57,500 nucleotides of DNA from Halisarca cf. caerulea (taxonomy: Eukaryota > Porifera > Demospongiae > Chondrillida > Halisarcidae), in NCBI GenBank assembly GCA_963170055.1, contig CAUJGJ010000397.1:1330001-1387500 (forward strand), written 5' to 3'. The notes below the pieces were generated by a model that was not told where the DNA came from, did not search any database, and saw only the letters and a program-made list of their open reading frames with translations. Both the position numbers and the translations under genes were made by a program. Below, piece by piece: positions 43,916 through 54,066 of this stretch (within the stretch, counting starts at the first letter, position 1; every line of letters begins with the position of its first letter).

Positions 43916-43972
<57 letters not shown>
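43735..43972 (+). repeat. Two tandem units of about 117 bp, each ending in a long (CA)n tract
   Basis: Each unit has an ACATGCAAGCTACTT core, then a TACATAC-rich part and about 50 bp of CA. Open frames through it are repeat artefacts. Confidence 0.88.
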
Positions 43973-43973
<1 letters not shown>

Positions 43974-43974
43974 C

Positions 43975-45288
43975 CATTAACCACACCCCCTCTTATGCAC
44001 TATCAAGTACAATTTCCATGTCAACAGGAGGGCCACGAGTGGCTTTGGAAAAGACACGTGGCCCCTGTGCAGTCTCAAAACCCACACTTTGCTCAAATGA
44101 CTCCAACATCCCATAGATTCAACTCAGAAGCAATGCCACACCCAGGCACACAACATTGTAAAGTTCACTCACTTATGTATGGTGGTGACCTTTTCGAGTA
44201 TTTGAGATGACAACAACACTCTGGCAAATAACAATTTGGGACTAAGCATGACAACAGTAAACAGCCCTAGTGCATGTGACTGGAAGTGTGACTACATGGT
44301 AGAACCAGCAGCAATGACGGTGAACACCAGGGATTGCATTCTGAACTCTTTAGAGAGGATTTGGAAGCTTGTGTGCGTTGTAGAGGAGGAAGGACCCCTA
44401 TATCACCTGCTGTTCACGCTCCAGGAGGCCGTAACCTACCTGGTTGGTGCGTAGACACTCTATACTACGTAACTGGGACTGGAATCACTTGTATTGTTTA
44501 TTAATGATTTTTTATTATAACATGTTCACTGTGTATAAATTGTCGTGCGACCTCACTTACTGTGTGACCATGACACTTAACGTTATGAAGTGAACTTGCA
44601 CCCTTTCTGAAGCCACCATAACTCACAAACAAAGAACACATTGAAACAGAATATAACATGCACAATGACAAGGGTCATTTCAAGTTATAAACGTTATCTG
44701 AGGCAGAAATATAAGTACAAGAATGGCAATTATCACATTAAGAAAGAATGTTATTGTACAGTCTGAAAATAAGGCTTGGTCATGTTACTAAAATTGAAAG
44801 ATTTAAGGACTCCATAAGTGATTGTGGGGGTTAACAACTGTACTACACGTGTATTGAAAGCATTCAACCTTAGATCTTACATTGTATTGTCAACTTGTGG
44901 CTGACAAATCACATGATACATAGCTTCTTGGTTTTGTCACAAGATTTTCAAGGAATTTCATCCGACGTATACCGTTCTTCCTCTGTTCTATACCTAAAAG
45001 CTGGTTGCATGCACTGTGCAGCAATTTATATTCCCGGATACTACTGTCTGTTTGTTATACAACCTCAAAGTGAGCAGTTGCAACTCCACTCTCCGGAATC
45101 AAAGCGTGGAAGTAGAAACATGATGTCATGTATGAAACCACAATGCTTTGATAGATACATGACAGACAAAAGACTTTATCATAACGAAGAGAGAACAATG
45201 AATACACTGAATACTATAACAAGTATAGCTGCACCAGCTGCACCCCATGTTGGAGATCCCTTGCAATCTGTTGTTTCCAGTTGAAGTC
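43975..45288. other. No firm gene
   Basis: Several unconnected open stretches on the plus strand (44236-44454 and 44895-45284) have no recognisable domain and no convincing splice partners. They may be remnants of the upstream part of the P-like element. Confidence 0.35.
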
Positions 45289-45290
45289 CC

Positions 45291-45571
45291 CATGTCCAGT
45301 AGTACTCGCAAGCGTTCAGTCAAGTTCACAGGAAGAAGACCCAAGAGGAGAAAGGTAAGCAACAAGAGCTGCGAAGTTACAAACACACACTGAAGATTCC
45401 ACCTTCACGTTTAATACTTTACAAATATACTTCAAATCAGTATTGTAATCCCTGTTACGTGGATTTATGTAGGTCACCACTTCACAAGATCCAGAGTCCC
45501 TTCCAGAGATTTGGGTACAACAAATAATAGACGGTGTGACAAAATACCACCACATTAGTGCCAATGGTGAG
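45291..45571 (+). pseudogene. Possible two exons of unknown protein upstream of the P-like remnant
   Basis: From ATG at 45291 a basic peptide (TRKRSVKFTGRRPKRRK) runs to donor GTAAGC at about 45355. An exon starting after TTATGTAG near 45473 joins in phase (VTTSQDPESLPEIWVQQIID) and ends before GTGAGG. It may be the start of the P-like transposase gene or an unrelated gene. Confidence 0.3.
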
Positions 45572-45624
45572 GACAATGCCACACACAGACTAACACACAC
45601 TGTGTTTATGTTTATGTTTGTGTG

Positions 45625-45669
45625 TTTCAGCCACAGTTTTATCCTGACGGATAAAACTGTGGCTGAAAC
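45625..45669. mobile_element. 45-bp perfect hairpin
   Basis: GTTTCAGCCACAGTTTTATC and its exact inverse are separated by five bases. There is no flanking repeat. It falls exactly where an acceptor-like TTTCAG would be read. Confidence 0.7.
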
Positions 45670-45809
45670 CCTACCAAAATGAAGCAAATTTTCTTTAAAA
45701 TTATAACAAAGGTGAAAATTACAAAGCTGAAGAATAAGAAACCTTCGTAAACCTGACACCATTGTTGCAAAGATAAACCGGTACAACATATTTGCAAGTA
45801 CTTCAGGAC

Positions 45810-45850
45810 AAGGGGCGGCAGCCCCACGGGTTTTTAACCCGCATTACTTG
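45810..45850 (+). repeat. Partial compound hairpin (GGGGCGGCAGCCCC type)
   Basis: GGGGCGGCAGCCCC, then CGGGTTTTTAACCCG, then CATTACTTG: the right two thirds of the dispersed hairpin, with compensating changes that keep the stem (AACTCG has become AACCCG on both arms). Confidence 0.7.
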
Positions 45851-45852
45851 TT

Positions 45853-46376
45853 AACGTCAGAGACTTTTTTGAAAGCAAGAAATCACGAAAGCCAGCACGG
45901 GATCCCTTCTGAAGTCCAACTGATTGGCGCTTCCAGGTTGGTGTATATGTGCAAGTGGCGAATACATCATTCTTAAGATAGTCTCTCTATAATTCCATTT
46001 ACCATGCAGTGACTACAGGATGTTCTTTGGGTTACCTCAAGGAATGGGAAGATAAAGTGACGAATCAGCAGGACAGAAGGCCAAAATGGTGCTTAGCAAG
46101 GAAACAATCGATGGATTACACATGACTGGTAGGCTATCAGAACAACTTTATAGGCTACTTAAATCATAAAGTTTAATTACTAACATATATTGTTCTTTTA
46201 ATTATCCCATACATAGTTTCATCATTCCTGGAAGCTGGGCCAATGCTCCTTAAGCAAGGATTGAACTTTTTCCTTACTGAAAGGCTGTCACAGGACTGTG
46301 TTGAGTCATACTTTGGGGAGCAACACAGTAGATGTGCTAACCCAAATGTACAGTCCTACTGTACCAAACATTTTAC
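45853..46376 (+). pseudogene. P-element-like (THAP9-type) transposase C-terminal remnant
   Basis: Two to three exons. One near 45853-45936 (NVRDFFESKKSRKPARDPF, then a TGA, then SPTDWRFQ). One at 46008-46131 (GYLKEWEDKVTNQ, LSKETIDGLHMT; donor GTAGG). One from 46217 (SFLEAGPMLLKQGLNFFLTE, then RLSQDCVESYFGEQHSRC). The last phrase is the P-superfamily C-terminal signature (..RLSQD.LE.YFG..R..GG..). A TGA breaks the first exon and no N-terminal THAP or catalytic parts are recognisable. It would have been a cut-and-paste transposase; this copy is dead. Hairpin-family sequences abut it on both sides. Confidence 0.68.
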
Positions 46377-46481
46377 GTGGTAGTACAGGTGTGGGAAAAA
46401 AGGAGAGTGGAAATGTCAGAGGTCTAGTACATACCTCAAGCAACATGGGAGGGGACACCCCACTACAGAAACGAAAGCAAA

Positions 46482-46625
46482 CAAGTGATTCGAGTTTAAA
46501 AAACTCGTGGGCCGCCTACAGCCCTGGAAACTCAAATCACTTGGAAATCATCCTCACGGAATTGAAAGATCCCAGGCCTGAGATATAGTGCATGGTTTTG
46601 TGTAGACTAAGTGTTGTATGATAAA

Positions 46626-46711
<86 letters not shown>

Positions 46712-46749
46712 ATGTGTGTGTGTGTGTGTGTGTGTGTCTGTGTGTGTGT

Positions 46750-46810
<61 letters not shown>
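46482..46810 (+). mobile_element. Hairpin element with TG tract (copy F2)
   Basis: The compound hairpin at 46482-46543 is followed by GGAAATC, GAAAGATCCC, TGCATGGTTTTGTGTAG and a (TG)n tract at 46627-46809. It matches copy F1 at 29.3-29.5 kb in reverse orientation, body and microsatellite included. Confidence 0.72.
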
Positions 46811-46811
<1 letters not shown>

Positions 46812-46939
46812 CAGTTTCTGGAATTATTGTGTTCTATTGCGCTCCTTGTTCACATGAAGACTACATGAAATCCCAAATGGAAAGGATGGTGAGTTCAATA
46901 GCATCATTGTGCTTGTGAATTAATGCATTCGTGCATGTG

Positions 46940-47014
46940 TACATGTGTGTGTGTGCGTGCATGTGTGTGTGTGTGTGTGTGTGTATGTGTGTGTGTGTGT
47001 GTATGTGTGTGTGA
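46940..47014 (+). repeat. (TG)n microsatellite
   Basis: An interrupted TG tract following the larger one at 46.63-46.81 kb. Confidence 0.9.
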
Positions 47015-47490
47015 GGGCATTTCTTATGTTACACTCTTTCTCTCCCTACATAAGCCTTACGAAGAAATTCAACTGACTTGTGGTAGGTACAATTGCTATT
47101 GATTGTTTTATGACAGGTTCATTTATTATAAAGCAATGTCAGCTCCAAAAGGAATGATGATGAAGAAAGCAAGAGAGGAGGATCCTGTCTCCAATGAGAC
47201 CTCCTTGTCCTCCACCTCGTGCTTTTGTATACCCTTGTATTTCCCAAGTTAGTTAGTACATACACCACACATACTGGTGAAATGTCATTATTATGTTTCT
47301 TATTTTCCCCATGTAGGAAACAGTAAGCAAATGACTCATCATGCACTGAATTTGAGTTCGTTTTTACGAGTGAGCAGTTGGTCAGTCGTGACATGCCCAT
47401 AAGTGTTCTTTCCCTAGATACGCTAAGGAATTTTAGCAACGTTTTGCGAATTGAAGCTATTTCTAACGCTTTAAGCTATACGAAAAAGTG
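47015..47490. other. No gene recognised; presumed 5' end of Harbinger 2
   Basis: The terminal repeat of the second Harbinger should be in this area, but I could not match it to an inverse near 54.1-54.4 kb. Confidence 0.35.
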
Positions 47491-47496
47491 AGGGGA

Positions 47497-48320
47497 ATGG
47501 CCAAAACGCCAAAAGAAGTTTTTGAAGTAAAGAAAGTTTGCCGCAAGTTTACGATCGAGCACGATATTTCGTTGCTTAAAGAGCTTTTAGCATGTGAGGC
47601 AGGAAATCCTTTCTCCTTTCCTGTGTGTCACGACTCATGGAAGTCCATTAGCGACATACTGGCAAAACTCCACCCTGAAAGGCTGAATGGGCTGACCGCC
47701 AGAGCTGTTAAGGATAGAGCTGAGAAATTAGTGAAAGAAGAAAGAACGAAGGAGAATAAGAAAGCTCGGCAAAGCGGTACAGACGAGCAGTACAGCAGAA
47801 AAGAAGCAGCAATGGTGGAAGCTATTTCGCTTTATGAAGAAGCTTCAAGAAAGAAAAAGGAGGACCTGGATAAAGCAAAATTGAGAAAGAACAGGGAGGA
47901 AGAAGAGAGAGTGAAAGCGCTGGAAATGCGAAATGCTTTGTTCGAGACATTGGGAGGCAAAAGAGCTGCAGCAGGTACAAATGATTCTGAAGGTAGGGCG
48001 CCTGTACAGAAGAAGTCAAAGGCTGGTACATCATCTGTGTCTCAGCTAATTGACTATTTAGAGAACAAGTAATTCGAGTTAAAAACTCGTGGGGGCTGCC
48101 GCCCCACGCACTCGAATCACTTGTAAAGCATTGGAGTGTAAGTGCACAGCTGAACATTCATAGAACATACTGTTTATTGTAACTGAACGATTGTTTTGAA
48201 AACAATTGCCATATTTGGCAATTGTTTTCAAAACAATTCCTCTAACTCCTTCCTGTATAAATTCATACTTCTCTATTACTATTATATAAATTCTCTATTA
48301 TAAGACTTTTCTTCAAATCC

Positions 48321-48355
<35 letters not shown>

Positions 48356-48549
48356 GACGAGCGTTGAACAGCGAAGTCCAAATGAAAACAATATAGGGGC
48401 TGCCTGTGGCAGCCCCTAAAAAAAGAGCTGAGGACAATTCATTTAGACAGAAGCAATTGGACCTAGAACGGGAAAAATTTGAAGCAAGTCGGGCAGAGAG
48501 GGATAGTATACTCCAGCTTATGGCCAAGATGATGGATAAACTGAAGTAA
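47497..48549 (+). pseudogene. Harbinger 2 Myb/SANT-like protein, interrupted by a hairpin element
   Basis: The ATG at 47497 opens a frame with a Myb-like trihelix (FTIEHDISLLKELLACEAGN, DSWKSISDILAKLHPERL, TARAVKDRAEKLVKEER), a long charged coiled coil (KKKEDLDKAKLRKNREEEER) and SQLIDYLENK. It then meets a stop created by the inserted element at 48066-48416. Directly after the insertion the expected C-terminal helix continues (KQLDLEREKFEASRAERDSI, ending MMDKLK, TAA at 48547-48549). The insertion replaces the last 40 or so residues with an immediate stop. It converges on the nuclease gene, as in Harbinger 1. Confidence 0.8.
48066..48416 (-). mobile_element. Hairpin-ended TA-repeat element (copy C), inside the Myb-like gene
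   Basis: The inverse of copy B: compound hairpin 48066-48123, AT-rich body with an extra internal palindrome (AACAATTGCC..GGCAATTGTT, 48190-48235), a (TA)n core near 48324-48352 and terminal hairpin 48396-48416 ending CCCCTAA. No terminal inverted repeats or clear target duplication are visible, which argues against an ordinary TIR MITE. Confidence 0.75.
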
Positions 48550-49413
48550 CTGTTATACTGTATTGTATTATTAACCAATATACATTTATACATGCCTACA
48601 CAGTATATGACATTGTACATTCCTACATGTGCATGTACATACATGTATACCACAGTCATGTCATTTATAATGCAGGTCCAGACCTGAATCATGATAAATA
48701 CTCAGTGAGTGTTGGCGGTTGAATATTGATGTGCTTAGATGACTCGCTACCATATATACATGTATGGCAGTTAGTGAGCAGTACTGCAGTAAAATAATGA
48801 CTTGCAATAGGCTGTAAAAGGAGCTTCTGGTTCTTTTTAAAATCAACTAATCCAAAGTACTGCAGGACTTTGGCAAATCCCCATTCCACGATAATCCTCC
48901 CACTGCTCATTTCAGAGTTAAATCTCTTCTGTTGTGCACTAAGTGGCTCCTGCTGGTATGGTGTTATCAACTGTGGTCGAAGTGGATAAGCAGGATCACC
49001 ACAAACACAGTATTGTCCTCCTCCGGGTGGAGATGGCATGCGTCGCAATACTTCAAGCAAACTGCTCTCTCTCAAAATACCAGAATCGTGGCGTCTTCCT
49101 TCAATAGGCCCATACAAATGGGCTATCAAGCCATCAGGTGTCACAATGGATTGGTACTTCAATGCATTTATGTCCGTTGTAGAAGACTCGCTGCATATGG
49201 TTCGGTCTACACATTGCTCGCACGGTACCATCAATGAATCCCCAACAGGTCTGCAGAGGGCATAGAGTCCCAATTGACTGGGCATAGCTGGCATAACGGG
49301 CAGGGGTCAGGTAAGCACCTTGGAGATCTACAAGGTGATTATGCCAAGTCTTGCTCACAAACATGCATGTCTGATTGAATATTATGCTGAGACAAGTAGG
49401 GCTTCTTCCAAAC

Positions 49414-49604
49414 TGTAGTGTATGTAGACTTGTGTAACTTACAATTACATGATGATTGTGGCACGTGATGTTGGTACGTATATGCTTTTATTATATAGAT
49501 AATATTGTTAGGTTATAGTATTGTAGGATGATGTGTGACCACGTGTAGTTCTGAGTTATTGTTTTTGAGTATTGAAGAATATTTTGTTGAATAAGAACAT
49601 TACA
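49414..49604 (+). repeat. 5' LTR
   Basis: 191 bp, begins TGTAGTGTATG and ends AACATTACA; the same as 53521-53711. It has TATATAG near its middle as a possible TATA region. Confidence 0.95.
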
Positions 49605-49607
49605 AAT

Positions 49608-49619
49608 TGGCGACGAGGA
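49608..49619 (+). promoter_or_regulatory. Primer-binding site, probably tRNA-Ser(GCT)
   Basis: TGGCGACGAGGA, three bases after the LTR, complements the 3' end of serine GCT tRNAs (...CCTCGTCG plus CCA). The tRNA identity is from memory of animal tRNA sequences. Confidence 0.7.
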
Positions 49620-49630
49620 GAATCGTGATC

Positions 49631-50511
49631 ATGGCCACTGTCCACGGATCAGTCGGGGAGTTTTCGGGAGTGGCAGAAGAGTGGCCCCATATATTGAACG
49701 TATGGAATTCTATTTCGCTGCAAACGACGTGGAAGACGAAGGAAAGAAACGCGCTATTCTATTATCTTGTTGTGGTTCAGCTACTTACAGCCTTATTCGA
49801 AACTTGGTAGCACCAGGGAAACCGAGTGAAACGACTTTCAAGAATATCGTTGAGAAGGTCCAAACTCACTTCAACCCACGACCGTCTCCCATTGTACAAC
49901 GATTCAAGTTTAACTCAAGGTCACAGCAAGCTGGAGAGACATTAGCGGCATATGTGGCTGAGCTTCGAAGATTGTCGGAGCATTGCGATTACGGCGACAA
50001 ACTCGAGGAAATGCTTCGAGATCGCTTAGTCTGTGGAATTGCTGACAAACGATATCAACAACGGTTGCTAGGGGAGGTGGATCTTACCTTTGACAAGGCT
50101 TTCAAAATGGCACAAGCCATGGAGCTGGCAGAGCGTGACTCACAGCAGCTAAAGCCCGCAGAGATTACTCCCATTCAGAAGATAGACGATCAAAGATATA
50201 CAAGGCACACAGGTCAGAAGGTAGCTACCAGTCAAAATACATGCCATCGTTGTGGAGGTAGAGGTCATACACCATGGAATTGTCGTTTTCGGACCGTTTT
50301 TTGTCATGCCTGTGGCAGGCAGGGTCATCTCAGCAAGGTTTGTCATAGCAAGATGAAGGACAGGGCTGCTACTAGCGAAAGCAAGCCTGTGCACAGCACC
50401 GAAGAAGTAGTTTCAACTATTGAATCTCATGAGTACTCGTTGTACCCAGTTAGTGATGAAAAAGGTCCGGCGATTCAAACCATTGTCTCGATAAATGGCA
50501 AGCCAATTTAG
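49631..50511 (+). pseudogene. Gypsy Gag, with N-terminal phase shift and terminal TAG
   Basis: The ATG at 49631 (MATVHGSVGEF) leads in one phase to about 49680. The capsid-like region continues in another phase from about 49690 (RMEFYFAANDVED, RFKFNSRSQQAGETLAAYVA), so a small indel separates start and body. Two CCHC zinc knuckles follow (CHRCGGRGHTPWNC, CHACGRQGHLSKVC). The frame ends at a TAG (50509-50511) directly before pol, which is in the same phase. Gag packages the RNA in a virus-like particle. The two lesions would prevent normal Gag and Gag-Pol unless they are recoded or are base-calling errors. Confidence 0.82.
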
Positions 50512-53505
50512 ATGGAAGTGGATACTGGGGCAGCTGTTACCATTGTCAGTGAAAGTTTGTGGGCAGAAATCTGGAAACCGCACCCAGCCCCCTCACTTAA
50601 GCCAAGTTCAGTGAGGCTTCGCACATACACTGGCTCACCCATACCGGTGTTGGGGACACTATCAGTCAAGGTCCACCACAACAACCAAGAGATAGAGCTG
50701 CCTCTCATTGTTGTTTCTGGCTCAGGACCGAGTTTACTAGGCCGAAATTGGCTCACAAAGATTCGCCTGGACTGGCACAGTATATTGGCAACCCAAGTAG
50801 AGGAGTCATTGACAGAGGTACTCCAGTGTCATAAGGGAGTTTTCCAAGAAGGGCTGGGTAAGCTGGAAGGCACCCAGGTAACATTACGTGTCGAGTCGGA
50901 GGTACAGCCAAAGTTCTACAAAGCTCGCCCCTTGCCATTCGCATTGCGTTCCAAAGTAGAGGAGGAACTAAAACGATTAGAATCCAATGGTGTCATTGTT
51001 CCAGTGCAACATTCTGACTGGGCAGCACCGATAGTCCCAGTAAGGAAGCCAGATGGGTCTGTGCGAATTTGTGGAGACTTCAAATTGACGGCCAACACGG
51101 CAACCAAAATGGAAGTTTTTCCACTACCTCGAGTGGAGGAATTGTTTGCATCTCTGGCAGGCGGTCAACAATTTTCAAAGTTGGACCTCAGTCAGGCGTA
51201 TCACCAGCTCGAACTGACTGAAGAGTCACAACCCGTTCTCACCGTGAATACCCACAAGGGGCTATACCAATACCAAAGATTACCCTTCGGGGTAGCATCA
51301 GCCCCTGCAATCTTTCAACGGACAATGGAAAATGTACTACAAGGCATTCCAAATGTCTGTGCATACTTGGATGACATCTTGATATCCGGACCTACAACGT
51401 CAGCACACCTCAAGAATCTAGAAGAAGTCCTTGCTCGACTGGAATCCTCAGGAATGCGTCTCAAGAGTGAATGTGAATACTTGAAGGAAGAGATCGAATA
51501 CTTAGGGCACAAGATCTCACGTAGTGGGTTACAGCCAACAAAGAGCAAAGTGCAGGCAGTAGCAGAAGCGCCAAAGCCAACCAATGTTGCGGAACTGCGT
51601 TCATTCCTGGGATTGGTAAATAACTATGGTAAGTTTTTACCTAATTTGTCCTCTACTGCAGCCCCCTTGTACGAGCTCCTTCGGAAGAGTACAGCATGGA
51701 AATGGAGTGATCGTCAGCAAACAGCATTCCACAAGCTCAAAGATTGTCTCCAATCGGCCAACCTCCTTGTTCATTTTGATTCTTGCAAGGAGATCATACT
51801 CGCATGTGATGCTTCACCATACGGTGTGGGAGCCGTCCTATCCCACATCATGGAAGATGGATCCGAGAGGCCGATTGCGTATGCATCTCGCTCACTGACA
51901 GCAGCAGAGCGCAAGTATGCACATCTGGACAAAGAGGCGCTGGCCATTGTTTTTGGGGTCAAGCATTTTCATCAATATATATATGGCCGACCATTTGTCA
52001 TACATTCTGATCATAAGCCACTGATGTACATTTTTGATGAGACCAAACAAGTTCCACTAATGGCATCAGCGCGCATCCAAAGATGGGCATTGACCCTGGG
52101 AGCTTACGACTACCGTATTCGTTACAAGTCAGGAAGTGACAACAACAATGCTGATGGATTGAGCAGGCTACCCTTGCTGCATATCCCTGCTGATGTTCCA
52201 CAACCAGCTGAAACAGTCTTGTTGATGGAACGCTTGGATTCGTCACCTGTGTCTGCCGCAGACATCAGACAGCAGACAACCCAGGACCCCATTTTGTCGA
52301 AGGTGAGACATTTTGTCAAAACAGGATGGCCATCAACTGTTGAACACCAAACTCAGTTGTTTTTCAGGATAGCTTGTGAGTTGAGCGTTGAGTGTGGATG
52401 TTTGTTGAGAGGTAATCGTGTTGTAGTTCCAACATCCCTTCAAGGTAAAGTAGTGCAGTTGCTTCACGAAGGGCATCCTGGTATAGTTAGAATGAAGTCC
52501 TTAGCAAGACAGTATGTATGGTGGCCTGGAATTGATAACTGTTTAGAAGAAAGTGTCAGATCTTGCATCCCTTGTCAAGAGGCGAGGAAATCCCCTCCTC
52601 ATGCACCACTGAATCCCTTGGAATGGCCCGATAGACCATGGATCAGAGTCCATGTTGACTACGCTGGTCCTTTTATGGGACACATGTTTCTTATCCTGAT
52701 AGATGCTCATTCCAAGTGGATGGAAGTGTATCCGACATCATCATCCATGTCAGCGGTCACTATTGAGAGACTGAAACAGAGTTTTGCATCTTTTGGATTG
52801 CCAGAACAACTGGTTACTGATAATGGCCCAGCCTTTGTCAGTGACGAATTTCAACAATTCATGAAGATAAATGGCATTCAACATATCCGGACATCTCCAC
52901 ACCACCCTGCCTCTAATGGCCAAGCGGAGAGAGCAGTTCAAGTTTTTAAATCTGGGATTAAGAAGATTCAAGATGGTACGATGTCAACAAAGCTTGCTCG
53001 TTTCTTGCTAAACTACCGAATAACCCCCCACACGGTTACAGGGCAATCTCCCGCAGAGTTGATGTTTGGCAGACGATTGAAAACACGATTGGATTTGTTG
53101 AGACCTGATCTACGGAAAGTCGTGCGTGACCAACAAAGTAGACAGAAGTCAGCTCATGATTTACGTTCCAGGCCAAGAGAGTTTGCACCCGGATCAGATG
53201 TTTTTGTACAAAACTTCAGTTCCGGTCCTACATGGCTGGCAGGTATAATATTGCAAAGACGAGGACCTGTGTCCTATTTGGTGAAGCTTCAGGATGGCCG
53301 TATTTTCCGTCGTCATGTGGATCATGTGAGAGTTCGTACTTCTTCAGGAAATAAGGCATTACCTGATCAGGAATTACCATGGCCCGACATGCCAACCAAC
53401 AGCAGTGATTCTTCTGTTCCAACAGAATCAGGTAACCAGCCTACCCGCCGTTCTTCTCGCTCCATCAGACCCCCTGAACGCTATGGGAACCCTATTAGTT
53501 ACTAA
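50512..53505 (+). CDS. Gypsy Pol: protease, reverse transcriptase, RNase H, integrase
   Basis: A 997-codon open frame, in phase with the end of gag across one TAG. Domains in order: aspartic protease (MEVDTGAAVTIV, residues 1-12), RT (WAAPIVPVRKPDGSVRICGD about 165; FSKLDLSQAYHQL; YLDDILI near residue 285), RNase H (ILACDASPYGVGAVLSH about 425; YAHLDKEALAI), integrase zinc-binding HHCC (HEGHPGIVRM...CIPC) and core (HVDYAGPF, VTDNGPAFVSDEF, HPASNGQAERA), then a C-terminal domain without a chromodomain. Complete for the family apart from lacking its own start in phase with Gag. Confidence 0.94.
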   Translation: MEVDTGAAVTIVSESLWAEIWKPHPAPSLKPSSVRLRTYTGSPIPVLGTLSVKVHHNNQEIELPLIVVSGSGPSLLGRNWLTKIRLDWHSILATQVEESLTEVLQCHKGVFQEGLGKLEGTQVTLRVESEVQPKFYKARPLPFALRSKVEEELKRLESNGVIVPVQHSDWAAPIVPVRKPDGSVRICGDFKLTANTATKMEVFPLPRVEELFASLAGGQQFSKLDLSQAYHQLELTEESQPVLTVNTHKGLYQYQRLPFGVASAPAIFQRTMENVLQGIPNVCAYLDDILISGPTTSAHLKNLEEVLARLESSGMRLKSECEYLKEEIEYLGHKISRSGLQPTKSKVQAVAEAPKPTNVAELRSFLGLVNNYGKFLPNLSSTAAPLYELLRKSTAWKWSDRQQTAFHKLKDCLQSANLLVHFDSCKEIILACDASPYGVGAVLSHIMEDGSERPIAYASRSLTAAERKYAHLDKEALAIVFGVKHFHQYIYGRPFVIHSDHKPLMYIFDETKQVPLMASARIQRWALTLGAYDYRIRYKSGSDNNNADGLSRLPLLHIPADVPQPAETVLLMERLDSSPVSAADIRQQTTQDPILSKVRHFVKTGWPSTVEHQTQLFFRIACELSVECGCLLRGNRVVVPTSLQGKVVQLLHEGHPGIVRMKSLARQYVWWPGIDNCLEESVRSCIPCQEARKSPPHAPLNPLEWPDRPWIRVHVDYAGPFMGHMFLILIDAHSKWMEVYPTSSSMSAVTIERLKQSFASFGLPEQLVTDNGPAFVSDEFQQFMKINGIQHIRTSPHHPASNGQAERAVQVFKSGIKKIQDGTMSTKLARFLLNYRITPHTVTGQSPAELMFGRRLKTRLDLLRPDLRKVVRDQQSRQKSAHDLRSRPREFAPGSDVFVQNFSSGPTWLAGIILQRRGPVSYLVKLQDGRIFRRHVDHVRVRTSSGNKALPDQELPWPDMPTNSSDSSVPTESGNQPTRRSSRSIRPPERYGNPISY

Positions 53506-53507
53506 CT

Positions 53508-53520
53508 AAAAGGAGAGGAA
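53508..53520 (+). promoter_or_regulatory. Polypurine tract
   Basis: AAAAGGAGAGGAA immediately precedes the 3' LTR, the expected plus-strand priming site. Confidence 0.88.
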
Positions 53521-53711
53521 TGTAGTGTATGTAGACTTGTGTAACTTACAATTACATGATGATTGTGGCACGTGATGTTGGTACGTATATGCTTTTATTA
53601 TATAGATAATATTGTTAGGTTATAGTATTGTAGGATGATGTGTGACCACGTGTAGTTCTGAGTTATTGTTTTTGAGTATTGAAGAATATTTTGTTGAATA
53701 AGAACATTACA
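53521..53711 (+). repeat. 3' LTR
   Basis: 191 bp, no difference from the 5' LTR found by eye. Confidence 0.95.
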
Positions 53712-54066
53712 CAAACAACTCTGATAGATCTACCAGACGACAAGGATATGAAAGACGTCTCAAAACTACACGTAAACCTTCGAGAGAGCTCCATGTTGTT
53801 CTGTTGATGAAAGTAAACTTTTCTGGTAATTTAAGCAAGATACATAGCTGCCTGATTTCAGCTTGTGTAAAACGAAACAAGCTTACACATTGTTCTACAC
53901 TCAAGCGATCTATATCCAGCCTTCGTCCATACTGAGTCTCATCAAAAACGGGATCTGCATCTTCTTCTTGTGCATAAAATAAAAGACAAAGCTCCTCTTC
54001 ATCGATGACACCTTCGTCTGCAGCAAGTAAAAGCAGTTCTGCAGCCTGTTCAAATTCATCCGCCAT

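Larger units (their letters stand above)
49409..53716 (+). mobile_element. Ty3/gypsy LTR retrotransposon with 5-bp target duplication CAAAC
   Basis: The element proper is 49414-53711 (4,298 bp), flanked by CAAAC at 49409-49413 and 53712-53716. Two 191-bp LTRs (TGTAGTG...TTACA) are indistinguishable by eye, indicating recent insertion. A primer-binding site, gag, pol (protease, RT, RNase H, integrase) and a polypurine tract are in the standard order. No envelope frame. It is inserted in the Harbinger 2 nuclease gene, in the opposite orientation. Confidence 0.96.
48689..54066 (-). pseudogene. Harbinger 2 nuclease (HARBI1-like), split by a gypsy element
   Basis: The N-terminal part runs 54066-53717 (MADEFEQAAELLLLAADEG, EQCVSLFRFTQAEIRQLCIL, RRLSYPCRLVDLSELF). 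The frame resumes exactly at 49413 after the gypsy insertion (GRSPTCLSIIFNQT, TPARYASYAQ, CWGFIDGTVRAMCRPNHMQR). A phase shift near 49150 then leads into GPIEGRRHDSGIL, CVCGDPAYPL and GRIIVEWGFAKVLQYFGL, ending at 48689. DDE residues are visible in FIDGTV, GRRHDS and VEWGF. It was a cut-and-paste nuclease working with the adjacent Myb-like protein. It is now dead through both the insertion and the frameshift. Confidence 0.87.

Noticed and set aside
44236..45284. Open frames proposed as P-like transposase N-terminus
   Set aside because: No THAP zinc finger or P-type catalytic phrase and no joining splice phases.
46611..46918. Three overlapping Val-Cys frames
   Set aside because: (TG)n artefacts.
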